DNA of 64,000 nucleotides from Symsagittifera roscoffensis (lineage: Eukaryota > Xenacoelomorpha > Acoela > Convolutidae): assembly GCF_963678635.1 (NCBI RefSeq), contig NW_026970668.1:1-64000 (forward strand), in the 5' to 3' direction. Below the pieces are notes generated by a model. That model searched no databases, had not been told where the DNA came from, and saw nothing but the letters and a program-made list of their open reading frames with translations. A program made the position numbers and the translations under genes. Position 1 is the stretch's first letter, and each line of letters begins with the position of its first letter. Shown in pieces: positions 25,306-38,266 of this stretch.

Positions 25306-25635
25306 ACAATCGATTAAGTTTAGAAAAAAGTAATTTTTGTTTATTGATTTCTAAATTATCACCCATATTTCATCATAATTTGCTCTAGTCATTAAAACAA
25401 GACTGCTTCAGGGCAAAGCACAAAATATATACCACGGCTTTTTAAACCCCCATAAATAAAAAAAAATGTATAACTTTTTCGGCATTTGAGCTTCAGACAA
25501 GAATAGTTTTCAATTGAGTTTGAAATTTTTTGTCAAAACTTGCTATTTAAAAAGTTGAATATTCTTAGAACAAAAACGTTGGAGCACAAATATTCCATCA
25601 CATTCTTCAAAATTCGAAACAACAACTAGCAGGCA

Positions 25636-26848
25636 AGTAGTATGCATATAGTGCGTTAGGATCGGGGGGGGGGGGTTGTCATACATGGATGACCATTAGG
25701 TATAAATCATAATGGTCACCATGTATTAAATGATCAGCAATGGTCACCATGTAATAATCCTAATTGTCACCATGTATAATTTTATACCTAATGGTCACTA
25801 TGTAATAATCCTAATTGTCACCATGTATAGTTTTATACCTAATAGTCCTCATGTAAAACTTCGGTATATTATTGAGTATTCCCACTGAACGTTGTGGAAA
25901 CGGGAATGGAATTAGGTTTTGGTCGGTGCATGTTTTCCCTTCTAAAGTTTGGGGGTATTGATTTGTTTACATGTAAAATGGCGTTATATACCTATTATAT
26001 GCGACCAAACTATATGGTATATAGGAAAGCACAAGATTTTGGCAGCGTAGCTTAACTGTTGCCTGCGGTGACCGATTTCCTTCAAAAATGCATGTTTTAT
26101 TGCTGAATCTCGAAGAAAGGAAAATTCGTCAAGTGCGGCGGCCGCCACCTCTATTTAGGCAAAAATTAATAATCAATTTGACCAAAATAAGAATGAAAAA
26201 TTACTTTAAGCCAAATGAAGCTAAAAAATAAGGAAAAATTACGAAACACTGAAAACTCTAAAATAATGAAATTGGCTTGAAAATTTCAACATTTCCATTT
26301 TCCGTGTCTACAGGAGACTGAAAAATAAACGTCTGAAATCTATGACAAAAGCTTTGATTTTATAGAAAGATTGAAAGAGCTAAAAGGTTGAAGTGTCTAA
26401 AGATCTTGAAAAACGAGAACACTGATGAAAGCCAAAAGTGCCCATTAATTTTGCTGCAATCATTTCTAAGACTTGTACCTAACTTGTTACTATAAAATTG
26501 AAGTGGAACAAAATTTCTTGGGGTCCGAGTAGAGGAAAACGCATGGCGCTCGACTCTCAGCCGAAAGGCGGCGTTTCGAAACCCGTCCGGAAATTGTACT
26601 GAAAGGAGGCAACAGTTGCTGGTATGGTGATATCCCCCCATAGATCGATTTTGTACTTTTTTTCTCACTTTGATAAAAAGCTTAACTTCTCGAATTACTG
26701 CTATTCAGTTAACAATTGGGTAAAATTTCAATTACTAAAAGAATGTATTGTTCAAAATTAAATTGTAAAATGTATAAATCAACCATATTAAATGGTTAGT
26801 TAATGGGTAAGCATGTGAGTTAGGAAACGTTTCAAAACATGATCAGTT
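25636..26848 (+). mobile_element. Polinton left-end fragment 1
   Basis: Starts with the left inverted repeat (25,636-25,897) directly after CAGGCA and continues for about 1.2 kb of noncoding left arm. It has no right end and was made by segmental duplication, not by a separate insertion. Confidence 0.95.
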
Positions 26849-27462
26849 TGTTGGATGCTTCAGAAGGAAGTTTACCTAAAAAAGAGCGCCGAGAAAACCT
26901 AAGCGAAAATATTAAATTTTTCAAGCATTCATTTTGAGATAGTTTATACTGATCTTTCTTTAATACATCAGTTGAACCTTTTTTGGCTTTTAACTAGTTT
27001 ACCAGTAAAGAAAATATTCTTTTCGGGCTCAACCACTGTTTTAAAATAATTAGTTTCAAGCAAATAAGCTAATTGACTTAACTCAATGTGTTCGTCAAAC
27101 CAATGGATGAAATCATTTGGTTCAACTTGGGTCGAAAATTTAGAGTTTTTGAAAAACAACTCTGTTAGCCGAAAGTGTTTTTCTATTCATAAAAAGAGTC
27201 ATATGTTTTACTGTTCCAAACTTTTTTCAAAAGCAACGAATTGTTTTGGAATTTTTAATTACTAAAACCGACTTATATTGAGTTAAAATACGGTTCGAAC
27301 AAAACCCCAATCCAAAATTAGTACACAAAAACACATCTAACCTCTGCTTATTGTCTGACTAATTGCACATCAATATGATTTAAATTTACTCCGCGTCTGC
27401 TTTTCTGACCCATTTCGAGCGCAATATTAGTTTTTAAACCACTTGAATCGAGCTACCTGGGT

Positions 27463-28687
27463 CGAAATGCTCAATTCATGTTTGGATTTTCTCGATCACT
27501 AATCGGTATGTTTGGACTGTCCGGTCCAAATTTAGGTTTGTTTCGACCAACTTTTGGTATGTTTGAATTTTATCGAACAATTTTTGGGATGTTTCGACTT
27601 TCTCGTCCAACAAAAAAATATTTGCCGTTTTTGACCCAGTTCAGATATGTTTAGATTTTTTTGACCAAAATTCAGTATGCTTTGACCCTCTCGACCGTCT
27701 CGTTCGATTTTTTTTAGAGTTTGTTCGACCCCTCATTGATATGTTTCGACTTTTCCGACCAAAAATGAGTACATTTCGACTGTCTCGACACACAAAACAT
27801 TATCTTGCTTTATTGTAGCGGTGGTTGCCCCAAGCAACCTATCAATAGGGGTTTTTTGAACACTTCAAAAGGCTTTTTGAAGAAAAGTTTCTCAATGGAA
27901 AAATTTCATTCAAATTGTTGGCCACAAATTTTTAATTATTTGATTTAGCACTCCAAAATTTTCAATAACAATCAAATAGCTCATATAGTTAGACACTTTC
28001 GATTGCGCCTTTATAGAGTTTTTTCTTCTTTTTTGGTACATTTGCTTTGCTACAGTCGATTTGTGGAAACAGTTCCAAAAACTTTTAAAATTTTTTTTTT
28101 TAAAACTCTGCTACGACTGTGCTCGACCTATGTTTCGACAATCTCGACTATCAAATAACATGATTTAATTGACAAAAATTTATGATGCATGCTTTTCAAT
28201 CGATTTTTTACTGTGAGAATGCTTGACTTAAAAATAAAATATATGATAAGAACCAGTAAAATCCGAGAACCTGTAAATTCCAACAGAAAATTTTGATGTA
28301 AAAACTGATATTTGAGGAAAATTTGGTAGATTTCACTTTTTCTTGCCGCAGAAATCCTTAAATCTCCAAAACCTAAAGGACTGCAAGAGTAGGCAAGTCT
28401 TCTCAATTGATTGCTGCAGGTTGTAGTTTTTTTGAGCAAATTTTTTCGCCAATTTTCAGGCTCAATGTAATAAAACAGTTGAAAAAATCAAAAGGCGCTT
28501 GACCTATGCATCGACTGTGTTCAAACTATGTTCAATCTCTCGGCCAAAGTCAGGTATGTTCCGGCTTAGTGCTTGGCCTAAATTTTAGTCGCAACACCGC
28601 GTATTTTCAATCGCAAAATTGCCCTTGCTCGACTTTCAAGTTTAAAGCATAAGTCGAGCACCTCGACCTGGGTAGCAATTATGTAGC
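27463..28687. repeat. Degenerate ~45-bp minisatellite (unit 2 copy)
   Basis: Near-identical copy of the array at 20,316-21,540, carried by the segmental duplication. Confidence 0.6.
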
Positions 28688-29773
28688 CAATATTTTGCAA
28701 ATTTTTTAAATATTTGATACGCAGTTGCATTGTTCAAAAACAAAAAAGTCGTTCATAAAATTGTGAGCCAGAAAATTTTACCTAATCTAAAATTTAAATT
28801 TATTACAGTTTTTCAATAAATAATTTAAACCAGGTCATAATCGTCATTGATAGTAAACAATTAAAGACTTGAGTCTTAACTTAGTTTCATTTCAAATAAG
28901 TTACATGTTAGGTAATATATAAATTGTCATCAATTATATTTTTATATGGTAAGCAAGCAGAAGTTGATCAGAAAATAATACCCTAAAACCATTCTAAAAA
29001 GTTATGAGGCAAAATTTTTAATTCAAAGAAAATTTCTCTGGTGTTTTGGCCACTTCAAAAAAATTGATGCAGGGAAAGAATATTTTTAAAACTAATACAT
29101 AAAAATTTTATACTTTTTTGTACTTTTCTGTTGCACAACTGCATTAGCTGATGAGTTTGAGAATTTTTTGAGATCAAAAAATGGCAAACTTTGATTAATA
29201 ATTTTATTTTTAAAACAACTTTTGGAGTATTTTGAACAAAATGATTCAAGTAAACATTACTCCTTATATATCAAATATCTTCAAAGTTGATGATTGTTAA
29301 TTTTCTATCAATTTGAAACAGCACATGTTTTTTTGCTTGACTCAATCGGAAAGCAGTGATCACCGGACTAAGTTATGTTGAATTTTAAAAATAAATTTGT
29401 TTTGCTCAGTGCGTGATCTAGCTGCTTGAATGAATCAAAGCGTAATCCATTGAAAGTATTACAATCACTATCATGCTAGATAATTAGACTGAAACATATT
29501 TGCGAAATTTTGGAGCCACCGTATGATAATTGAAAAAAAAACACTAGAATTTTGGATGCATCACTGGGTCAGCTGAAAAACTGTTAGCTTTTTCATCGTT
29601 GTAAGATTCAAGAAACTAGTTTGCCTCAATTTAAGTTCAAAACTAATTCAAAAATACAAAATCAACTTCAATTTTTTTGGTCCAGCTATCAGTTAGATAA
29701 GTTAGATATCTATTCTCTATAAAAATAGAAATGAGTAATCACTGATCTATTTTATGAACAACTTCAATTCAGC

Positions 29774-30191
29774 TTATCAGAAAAATTATTTTGATTCACA
29801 TCCTGCTTACTGTTTTCAACGGATAACGCGTTAATTCTTTCTATACTCACTGAGCAAAACAAAAGCTTTGATAAAGCGCACAAACCGAGTCAATGTGCCT
29901 CAATTAACTGCTTATCATGCCTCAGTTCGTAAAAGAATGGTTTCCAGAGAGTAAGCGCTGATTAAGTAGGGCAGATTACAAGCTGAGCAAAAAAAATAAA
30001 GTGAAAGCGCACTCTGTCGTATTTAATCAGCGCTTAATCTCTTAAACTCATTCTTGAATCAACTGAGGCATGATAAGCAGTCAAGTGAGGCTCGCTTGGT
30101 TTTTGCAGCTCATCGAATTTTTAGCTTTGCTCAACGCAAATTCCGTTGAAAACAGTAAAAGTGAATTGAGTCAGGATAATTTGTCCGATAG
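29774..30191. mobile_element. Foldback / MITE-like inverted repeat (unit 2 copy)
   Basis: Copy of the element at 22,628-23,045 made by the segmental duplication, not by transposition. Confidence 0.6.
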
Positions 30192-30409
30192 AAAACACAG
30201 TTAGTTTGACTTCCTTGAAAAAAAACGGGCACAATTAACTCATGTGAGCATTCTTGTTATTGATGAATGGAACAAATCAGAACGTTTTCTACACAAATGT
30301 TTTGGCTGGAATATATATTTTTTAAATTAGTTAAAGAGTGTAATGAATCCAAAATGCATTTTTTTTACTATTTGAAACTATTCAAAAAAAATCCTAAATC
30401 TTAATATAC

Positions 30410-31578
30410 AGCAGAAGTATTCGATCATCTGTTTATTTTATTCTTTCAATTGGGTACAAATTTGAATAAACAAGACTGCTCGAATCAGGGTGAATTCCTG
30501 AACAATCTGACTGCCATTTGATGTCTATAATTTAGTTTTTAATAAAATCAATTGAAAAAAATCTATGAATTTTTCAAAAAAAGGGAAGAAATTTGATTTT
30601 TTTTTGGATCATTTTTCAAATACTTCGCTCCATACGCTATGGCAACTGTAAAGTGAGATTGTTAAGGACAAAAACCGCAATAATAACATCACTTATCTTG
30701 CTTCAACTCTTTTTTGAACGATTTATAAGAGAGTTGTTTTTACAAGGTTTGAATGATTTTAAAAGTTTTTTTGCAACCGAAAATGCTTGGACACTTTATT
30801 TGGAATGTCTCTTTTACTTCCTTATTGAAATTTTTCTCCATGATTCATTTGAAAAAGTTGTCTTCGGTTCAACCATTTTGTAAAATTCAAAATTTAGCAG
30901 TCTTTAAGAGCAGTGTTTTTTAAAGAGGATTCAGGGATTTGAACCCTCACCAATCAAAGGGTCCCGCTTTGGTGTTATTCTATGACATCCATTTTAGGCC
31001 AACCAAACCTTTGGCGCGAATATATACTTACTTAGAAGGAGAGCGCGTGCCAAAAAACGCAACTTTGTGGTTAAACTTTTCCAAAAAGTGCCTTAAAACG
31101 GCATTTTTGAATAGTGTTTCTAAAACAAGCCTCTGGTGCAAAAAACAGAGTCTTTATTGTGCTCTGAGACCACTCAAAAAACAATTTGTTCAACCTGAAA
31201 AAAGGTCGAAGAATTTTAGGAAAATTAAATAGAAAATCCGCCCACTCCCCTCGAATAAATCCTAGATCCGCCCTGAAACATATAGAGAAAGGTTTTGTAT
31301 TGTAACGTCCCAAACTTTATAATTGACTTAACAAACAAAATAACCGCCTTCTTTTTTTGCAGTTAGCTAATAATATCAGTTATCAGTCCAGAATGAGTTC
31401 AAATGGCTTCCCTTTGCTAGGAAATAGTTTTTATTCACTCGAGTTTGGCCATAAAATTTACAAAACGATCTTGAAGATTCCAAATAATACTTGAATCGAC
31501 CTCCAATAAGTTTTATGCTGTCAAGACCGTTACTAATAAGATATGATCAAATAAACAGATGATCGAATACTTCTGCTG
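30410..31578. mobile_element. Putative Tc1/mariner-like element (unit 2 copy)
   Basis: Copy of the 23,263-24,431 element carried by the segmental duplication, with both inverted ends present. Confidence 0.4.
30927..31275 (-). mobile_element. hAT-like MITE copy A (unit 2)
   Basis: Copy of 23,780-24,128 made by the segmental duplication. Confidence 0.5.
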
Positions 31579-31642
31579 TAAGACCAAATAATACTTGAGT
31601 CTACTTTCAATAAGTTTTATGCTGCCTAATCAGTATATGTTT

Positions 31643-32452
31643 TTATCTTTTATTGTCGAGTTCGCTGATAACTGCTGAACTAGAGTCGATGATGTTAAAT
31701 GGTAAGGCATACGTTCTTTGGGACAATATTCGATGAAAAGCATACAATAAAGATGTTCTCGTAGATAAATCTGTCATTAAAAGTTTGAAATCTTCTTTCA
31801 GTGCCAACTGATAGACATGGCTTGCAGGGGCGGATCTAGGATTTTCTTGAGGGCGGCGGATGTTCAAAAGTTTGGAGAGTGTTGTCGACCTTTTTTTTAG
31901 GTCGACCTATTTGATCTTTTGAGCTCTTCCAAATCACTATAGACCCCATTGTTACCAACTTTTCAGGGCCGCAGGCAATTTTTTGAAAAAAAAATAGACC
32001 AAAAAGGCGTTTTTAGACACTTTTTTGAAATGTTGACCAAAAATTGCTGGTTTTCGGCGCGCTCCCCCTCATAATTAGTATATTTTGCCGCTAAAGGCGC
32101 CTTTAGAAAAAATTAAGGGTCAGTCTGCAAAAAACACACAGTAAAAAGGGGGGAAACTTTGGGTCCACAAGGCGTCGAATCCCTGAGGGGGTATCCGCTA
32201 CTCCACCCAAATCTGGTGGTGATGGCTTGGTATCAAAATATTTGTAACATAATTGTCCTGACTAATCAGCACATTGATAATTTTAAGCAAATTGAACTTG
32301 CGTTTGTTGCTCAAGATTAGACTATGCTTTCGGAGTTGGAATAAGTTTCTGTTTTGACTTAAAGTGTATTGATTGACCTGTTCTTTCCATTTTAACAAAA
32401 AATATATCAAAAAATTGTGAAAATAACCTGCACGAATAATGGTTGAGCAACA
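31643..32452 (-). pseudogene. Fossil Polinton ATPase (unit 2 copy)
   Basis: Copy of the 24,496-25,305 fossil made by the segmental duplication. Confidence 0.7.
31825..32221 (+). mobile_element. hAT-like MITE copy B (unit 2)
   Basis: Copy of 24,678-25,074, with its 8-bp ATGGCTTG flanks, made by the segmental duplication. Confidence 0.8.
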
Positions 32453-32787
32453 AACAAACAATCGATTAAGTTTAGAAAAAAAAAATTTTTGTTTATTGAT
32501 TTCTAAATTATCACCCATATTTCATCATAATTTGCTCTAGTCATTAAAACAAGACTGCTTCAGGGCAAAGCACAAAATATATACCACGGCTTTTTAAACC
32601 CCCATAAATAAAAAAAAATGTATAACTTTTTCGGCATTTGAGCTTCAGACAAGAATAGTTTTCAATTGAGTTTGAAATTTTTTGTCAAAACTTGCTATTT
32701 AAAAAGTTGAATATTCTTAGAACAAAAACGTTGGAGCACAAATATTCCATCACATTCTTCAAAATTCGAAACAACAACTAGCAGGCA

Positions 32788-34848
32788 AGTAGTATGCATA
32801 TAGTGCGTTAGGATCGCGGGGGGGGGGGTTGTCATACATGGATGACCATTAGGTATAAATCATAATGGTCACCATGTATTAAATGATCAGCAATGGTCAC
32901 CATGTAATAATCCTAATTGTCACCATGTATAATTTTATACCTAATGGTCACTATGTAATAATCCTAATTGTCACCATGTATAGTTTTATACCTAATAGTC
33001 CTCATGTAAAACTTCGGTATATTATTGAGTATTCCCACTGAACGTTGTGGAAACGGGAATGGAATTAGGTTTTGGTCGGTGCATGTTTTCCCTTCTAAAG
33101 TTTGGGGGTATTGATTTGTTTACATGTAAAATGGCGTTATATACCTATTATATGCGACCAAACTATATGGTATATAGGAAAGCACAAGATTTTGGCAGCG
33201 TAGCTTAACTGTTGCCTGCGGTGACCGATTTCCTTCAAAAATGCATGTTTTATTGCTGAATCTCGAAGAAAGGAAAATTCGTCAAGTGCGGCGGCCGCCA
33301 CCTCTATTTAGGCAAAAATTGATAATCAATTTGACCAAAATAAGAATGAAAAATTACTTTAAGCCAAATGAAGCTAAAAAATAAGGAAAAATTACGAAAC
33401 ACTGAAAACTCTAAAATAATGAAATTGGCTTGAAAATTTCAACATTTCCATTTTCCGTGTCTACAGGAGACTGAAAAATAAACGTCTGAAACCTATGACA
33501 AAAGCTTTGATTTTATAGAAAGATTGAAAGAGCTAAAAGGTTGAAGTGTCTAAAGATCTTGAAAAACGAGAACACTGATGAAAGCCAAAAGTGCCCATTA
33601 ATTTTGCTGCAATCATTTCTAAGACTTGTACCTAACTTGTTACTATAAAATTGAAGTGGAACAAAATTTCTTGGGGTCCGAGTAGAGGAAAACGCATGGC
33701 GCTCGACTCTCAGCCGAAAGGCGGCGTTTCGAAACCCGTCCGGAAATTGTACTGAAAGGAGGCAACAGTTGCTGGTATGGTGATATCCCCCCATAGATCG
33801 ATTTTGTACTTTTTTTCTCACTTTGATAAAAAGCTTAACTTCTCGAATTACTGCTATTCAGTTAACAATTGGGTAAAATTTCAATTACTAAAAGAATGTA
33901 TTGTTCAAAATTAAATTGTAAAATGTATAAATCAACCATATTAAATGGTTAGTTAATGGGTAAGCATGTGAGTTAGGAAACGTTTCAAAACATGATCAGT
34001 TATGTAAACAAAATCAGAAGCATCACCAATAAACTTTTTATCAAAAATCAAATGTGCAATATAAATACAAAAAGAACCGCACATGGTAGAGTTTGAGTCT
34101 TGCATGGGAAAGTTTGTCATCAATTCAGTCACCTGATGAAAATTCTCGTTCAATCGCTTATACAGATTGGTGTACTGCCAAAGAGGAAGACCGAGAGGAT
34201 CAGCGAAGTATAAAACATTTCTTCTGTTGCATATCACAATCCAATGTGTCCCCGGAGAATCTGATTTTGAAGTGTTCAGAATCATAAAGATATTGTTTGG
34301 GATGAGAGGTGGAAAATTGTCGGCTGCAAATACTCCAAAAAACTTATATTTCAGATGTTTACAATTCTGAATGAGGTCCTGCAACTGGGTTTCATCCATT
34401 TTCAGACTGTCGAAATGGGAAGGACGTTCTTTGTAACTTTGCGGTTGGAGGTAATAAATACATTGGATGAGCGTATACCCCAAACAAAAATTTCCAGGTT
34501 TGCTGTCAAAGCGTTTGAGAATTGAAGATCGAGTGAAACTGAGCAGTTAGTAAGTTCTGGATGCAAGAAGTCATGAGCTGCCTGCTGTGTGCTAGTGAGA
34601 TCAAAACACATAATAAAGTGCTGTTGGTAGTTATCCAGAGTGATTCCCAGCCCGCAGTGCAACAAACCCAGCGCTGATAGTTGTTGAAGAAGAGACGTTT
34701 ATGATCTTGTGTACTCATTGGTGTACTTGCTATTGGTAAACCATTTCGTCTCAAAGTAACTTGCTCCAATCCAAATTTTTGATAATGAAAAGGATTTGTT
34801 CGGTTTGTTCCTAGAAATGCATTATTTGTGTTCAATGCTATGATAATT
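32788..34848 (+). mobile_element. Polinton left-end fragment 2, with protease copy
   Basis: Left inverted repeat (32,788-33,050), noncoding arm, then a second copy of the protease gene (33,953-34,483, minus) and the adjoining 3' part of the capsid gene. It is a duplication copy of the left 2.06 kb of the full element. The protease copy reads open over 176 codons and differs from that of the full element at two residues. Confidence 0.95.
33953..34483 (-). CDS. Polinton adenain-like protease, duplicated copy
   Basis: Second copy of the cysteine protease gene described at 44,736-45,266. It encodes 176 residues and is open throughout, with two amino-acid differences (FGVFAADN for FGVIAADN, MILNTS for MIVNTS). 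It was carried here by the ~10.8-kb tandem duplication and is cut off from the rest of the Polinton, so it is an orphan copy and part of the fossil record of the locus. Confidence 0.85.
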   Translation of the reverse strand: MGYTLIQCIYYLQPQSYKERPSHFDSLKMDETQLQDLIQNCKHLKYKFFGVFAADNFPPLIPNNIFMILNTSKSDSPGTHWIVICNRRNVLYFADPLGLPLWQYTNLYKRLNENFHQVTELMTNFPMQDSNSTMCGSFCIYIAHLIFDKKFIGDASDFVYITDHVLKRFLTHMLTH

Positions 34849-34855
34849 AAGAATT
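34849..34855. other. 7-bp filler at second duplication joint
   Basis: AAGAATT lies between Polinton sequence ending GATAATT and host sequence starting AAGGTCGAAG. The same AAGAATT is found a few bases downstream in the host segment, so the filler looks templated, as in end-joining repair. Confidence 0.6.
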
Positions 34856-34929
34856 AAGGTCGAAGAATTTTAGGAAAATTAAATAGAAAATCCGCCCACT
34901 CCCCTCGAATAAATCCTAGATCCGCCCTG
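34856..34929 (-). mobile_element. hAT-like MITE copy A, right end only (unit 3)
   Basis: The second duplication joint falls inside this MITE, so unit 3 keeps only its last ~74 bp. Confidence 0.5.
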
Positions 34930-35296
34930 AAACATATAGAGAAAGGTTTTGTATTGTAACGTTCCAAACTTTATAATTGACTTAACAAACAAAATAACCG
35001 CCTTCTTTTTTTGCAGTTAGCTAATAATATCAGTTATCAGTCCAGAATGAGTTCAAATGGCTTCCCTTTGCTAGGAAATAGTTTTTATTCACTCGAGTTT
35101 GGCCATAAAATTTACAAAACGATCTTGAAGATTCCAAATAATACTTGAATCGACCTCCAATAAGTTTTATGCTGTCAAGACCGTTACTAATAAGATATGA
35201 TCAAATAAACAGATGATCGAATACTTCTGCTGTAAGACCAAATAATACTTGAGTCTACTTTCAATAAGTTTTATGCTGCCTAATCAGTATATGTTT

Positions 35297-36106
35297 TTAT
35301 CTTTCATTGTCGAGTTCGCTGATAACTGCTGAACTAGAGTCGATGATGTTAAATGGTAAGGCATACGTTCTTTGGGACAATATTCGATGAAAAGCATACA
35401 ATAAAGATGTTCTCGTAGATAAATCTGTCATTAAAAGTTTGAAATCTTCTTTCAGTGCCAACTGATAGACATGGCTTGCAGGGGCGGATCTAGGATTCTC
35501 TTGAGGGCGGCGGATGTTCAAAAGTTTGGAGAGTGTTGTCGACCTTTTTTTTAGGTCGACCTATTTGATCTTTTGAGCTCTTCCAAATCACTATAGACCC
35601 CATTGTTACCAACTTTTCAGGGCCGCAGGCAATTTTTTGAAAAAAAAATAGACCAAAAAGGCGTTTTTAGACACTTTTTTGAAATGTTGACCAAAAATTG
35701 CTGGTTTTCGGCGCACTCCCCCTCATAATTAGTATATTTTGCCGCTAAAGGCGCCTTTAGAAAAAATTAAGGGTCAGTCTGCAAAAAACACACAGTAAAA
35801 AGGGGGGAAACTTTGGGTCCACAAGGCGTCGAATCCCTGAGGGGGTATCCGCTACTCCACCCAAATCTGGTGGTGATGGCTTGGTATCAAAATATTTGTA
35901 ACATAATTGTCCTGACTAATCAGCACATTGATAATTTTAAGCAAATTGAACTTGCGTTTGTTGCTCAAGATTAGACTATGCTTTCGGAGTTGGAATAAGT
36001 TTCTGTTTTGACTTAAAGTGTATCGATTGACCTGTTCTTTCCATTTTAACAAAAAATATATCAAAAAATTGTGAAAATAACCTGCACGAATAATGGTTGA
36101 GCAACA
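35297..36106 (-). pseudogene. Fossil Polinton ATPase (unit 3 copy)
   Basis: Copy of the 24,496-25,305 fossil made by the segmental duplication. Confidence 0.7.
35479..35875 (+). mobile_element. hAT-like MITE copy B (unit 3)
   Basis: Copy of 24,678-25,074, with its 8-bp flanks, made by the segmental duplication. It carries a few private base changes. Confidence 0.8.
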
Positions 36107-36441
36107 AACAAACAATCGATTAAGTTTAGAAAAAAGTAATTTTTGTTTATTGATTTCTAAATTATCACCCATATTTCATCATAATTTGCTCTAGTCATTA
36201 AAACAAGACTGCTTCAGGGCAAAGCACAAAATATATACCACGGCTTTTTAAACCCCCATAAATAAAAAAAAATGTATAACTTTTTCGGCATTTGAGCTTC
36301 AGACAAGAATAGTTTTCAATTGAGTTTGAAATTTTTTGTCAAAACTTGCTATTTAAAAAGTTGAATATTCTTAGAACAAAAACGTTGGAGCACAAATATT
36401 CCATCACATTCTTCAAAATTCGAAACAACAACTAGCAGGCA

Positions 36442-37653
36442 AGTAGTATGCATATAGTGCGTTAGGATCGGGGGGGGGGGTTGTCATACATGGATGACCA
36501 TTAGGTATAAATCATAATGGTCACCATGTATTAAATGATCAGCAATGGTCACCATGTAATAATCCTAATTGTCACCATGTATAATTTTATACCTAATGGT
36601 CACTATGTAATAATCCTAATTGTCACCATGTATAGTTTTATACCTAATAGTCCTCATGTAAAACTTCGGTATATTATTGAGTATTCCCACTGAACGTTGT
36701 GGAAACGGGAATGGAATTAGGTTTTGGTCGGTGCATGTTTTCCCTTCTAAAGTTTGGGGGTATTGATTTGTTTACATGTAAAATGGCGTTATATACCTAT
36801 TATATGCGACCAAACTATATGGTATATAGGAAAGCACAAGATTTTGGCAGCGTAGCTTAACTGTTGCCTGCGGTGACCGATTTCCTTCAAAAATGCATGT
36901 TTTATTGCTGAATCTCGAAGAAAGGAAAATTCGTCAAGTGCGGCGGCCGCCACCTCTATTTAGGCAAAAATTAATAATCAATTTGACCAAAATAAGAATG
37001 AAAAATTACTTTAAGCCAAATGAAGCTAAAAAATAAGGAAAAATTACGAAACACTGAAAACTCTAAAATAATGAAATTGGCTTGAAAATTTCAACATTTC
37101 CATTTTCCGTGTCTACAGGAGACTGAAAAATAAACGTCTGAAATCTATGACAAAAGCTTTGATTTTATAGAAAGATTGAAAGAGCTAAAAGGTTGAAGTG
37201 TCTAAAGATCTTGAAAAACGAGAACACTGATAAAAGCCAAAAGTGCCCATTAATTTTGCTGCAATCATTTCTAAGACTTGTACCTAACTTGTTACTATAA
37301 AATTGAAGTGGAACAAAATTTCTTGGGGTCCGAGTAGAGGAAAACGCATGGCGCTCGACTCTCAGCCGAAAGGCGGCGTTTCGAAACCCGTCCGGAAATT
37401 GTACTGAAAGGAGGCAACAGTTGCTGGTATGGTGATATCCCCCCATAGATCGATTTTGTACTTTTTTTCTCACTTTGATAAAAAGCTTAACTTCTCGAAT
37501 TACTGCTATTCAGTTAACAATTGGGTAAAATTTCAATTACTAAAAGAATGTATTGTTCAAAATTAAATTGTAAAATGTATAAATCAACCATATTAAATGG
37601 TTAGTTAATGGGTAAGCATGTGAGTTAGGAAACGTTTCAAAACATGATCAGTT
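36442..37653 (+). mobile_element. Polinton left-end fragment 3
   Basis: Left inverted repeat (36,442-36,702) and about 1.2 kb of noncoding arm, ending at the same joint as fragment 1. It is a duplication copy. Confidence 0.95.
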
Positions 37654-38266
37654 TGTTGGATGCTTCAGAAGGAAGTTTACCTAAAAAAGAGCGCCGAGAA
37701 AACCTAAGCGAAAATATTAAATTTTTCAAGCATTCATTTTGAGATAGTTTATACTGATCTTTCTTTAATACATCAGTTGAACCTTTTTTGGCTTTTAACT
37801 AGTTTACCAGTAAAGAAAATATTCTTTTCGGGCTCAACCACTGTTTTAAAATAATTAGTTTCAAGCAAATAAGCTAATTGACTTAACTCAATGTGTTCGT
37901 CAAACCAATGGATGAAATCATTTGGTTCAACTTGGGTCGAAAATTTAGAGTTTTTGAAAAACAACTCTGTTAGCCGAAAGTGTTTTTCTATTCATAAAAA
38001 GAGTCATATGTTTTACTGTTCCAAACTTTTTTCAAAAGCAACGAATTGTTTTGGAATTTTTAATTACTAAACCGACTTATATTGAGTTAAAATACGGTTC
38101 GAACAAAACCCCAATCCAAAATTAGTACACAAAAACACATCTAACCTCTGCTTATTGTCTGACTAATTGCACATCAATATGATTTAAATTTACTCCGCGT
38201 CTGCTTTTCTGACCCATTTCGAGCGCAATATTAGTTTTTAAACCACTTGAATCGAGCTACCCGGGT

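Larger units (their letters stand above)
19702..26848. repeat. Segmental duplication unit 1 (7,147 bp)
   Basis: Host segment (19,702-25,635) plus the first 1.2 kb of the Polinton left end (25,636-26,848). The next unit starts at 26,849 with the same TGTTGGATGCTTCAG seen at 19,702, so the period is 7,147 bp. The joint fuses Polinton sequence ending GATCAGTT to the start of the host segment with about 2 bp of shared sequence. Identity to the other units is about 99% or better. Private variants in this unit include a short sequence replacement near 25,278. Confidence 0.95.
26849..34848. repeat. Segmental duplication unit 2
   Basis: Complete second copy of the host segment (26,849-32,787) followed by about 2.06 kb of Polinton left end (32,788-34,848), longer than in unit 1. 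It shares variants with unit 4 and not unit 1, for example CAAGTCTTCTC near 28,395 against CAAAACTTCTC in unit 1. Unit 4 is therefore a copy of unit 2, which fits a second, larger tandem duplication. Confidence 0.93.
34856..37653. repeat. Segmental duplication unit 3 (partial)
   Basis: Starts inside the host segment at the equivalent of 24,055 and runs through 1.2 kb of Polinton left end to the same joint as unit 1 (GATCAGTT fused to TGTTGG at 37,653/37,654). It shares GAAATCTATGAC with unit 1 where units 2 and 4 have GAAACCTATGAC. It is therefore a copy of the end of unit 1. Confidence 0.92.

Noticed and set aside
25636-37653. Left-end fragments as separate Polinton insertions or solo terminal repeats
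   Set aside because: Each has the same host flank, the same CAGGCA and shared joints, so they are duplication copies of one insertion.
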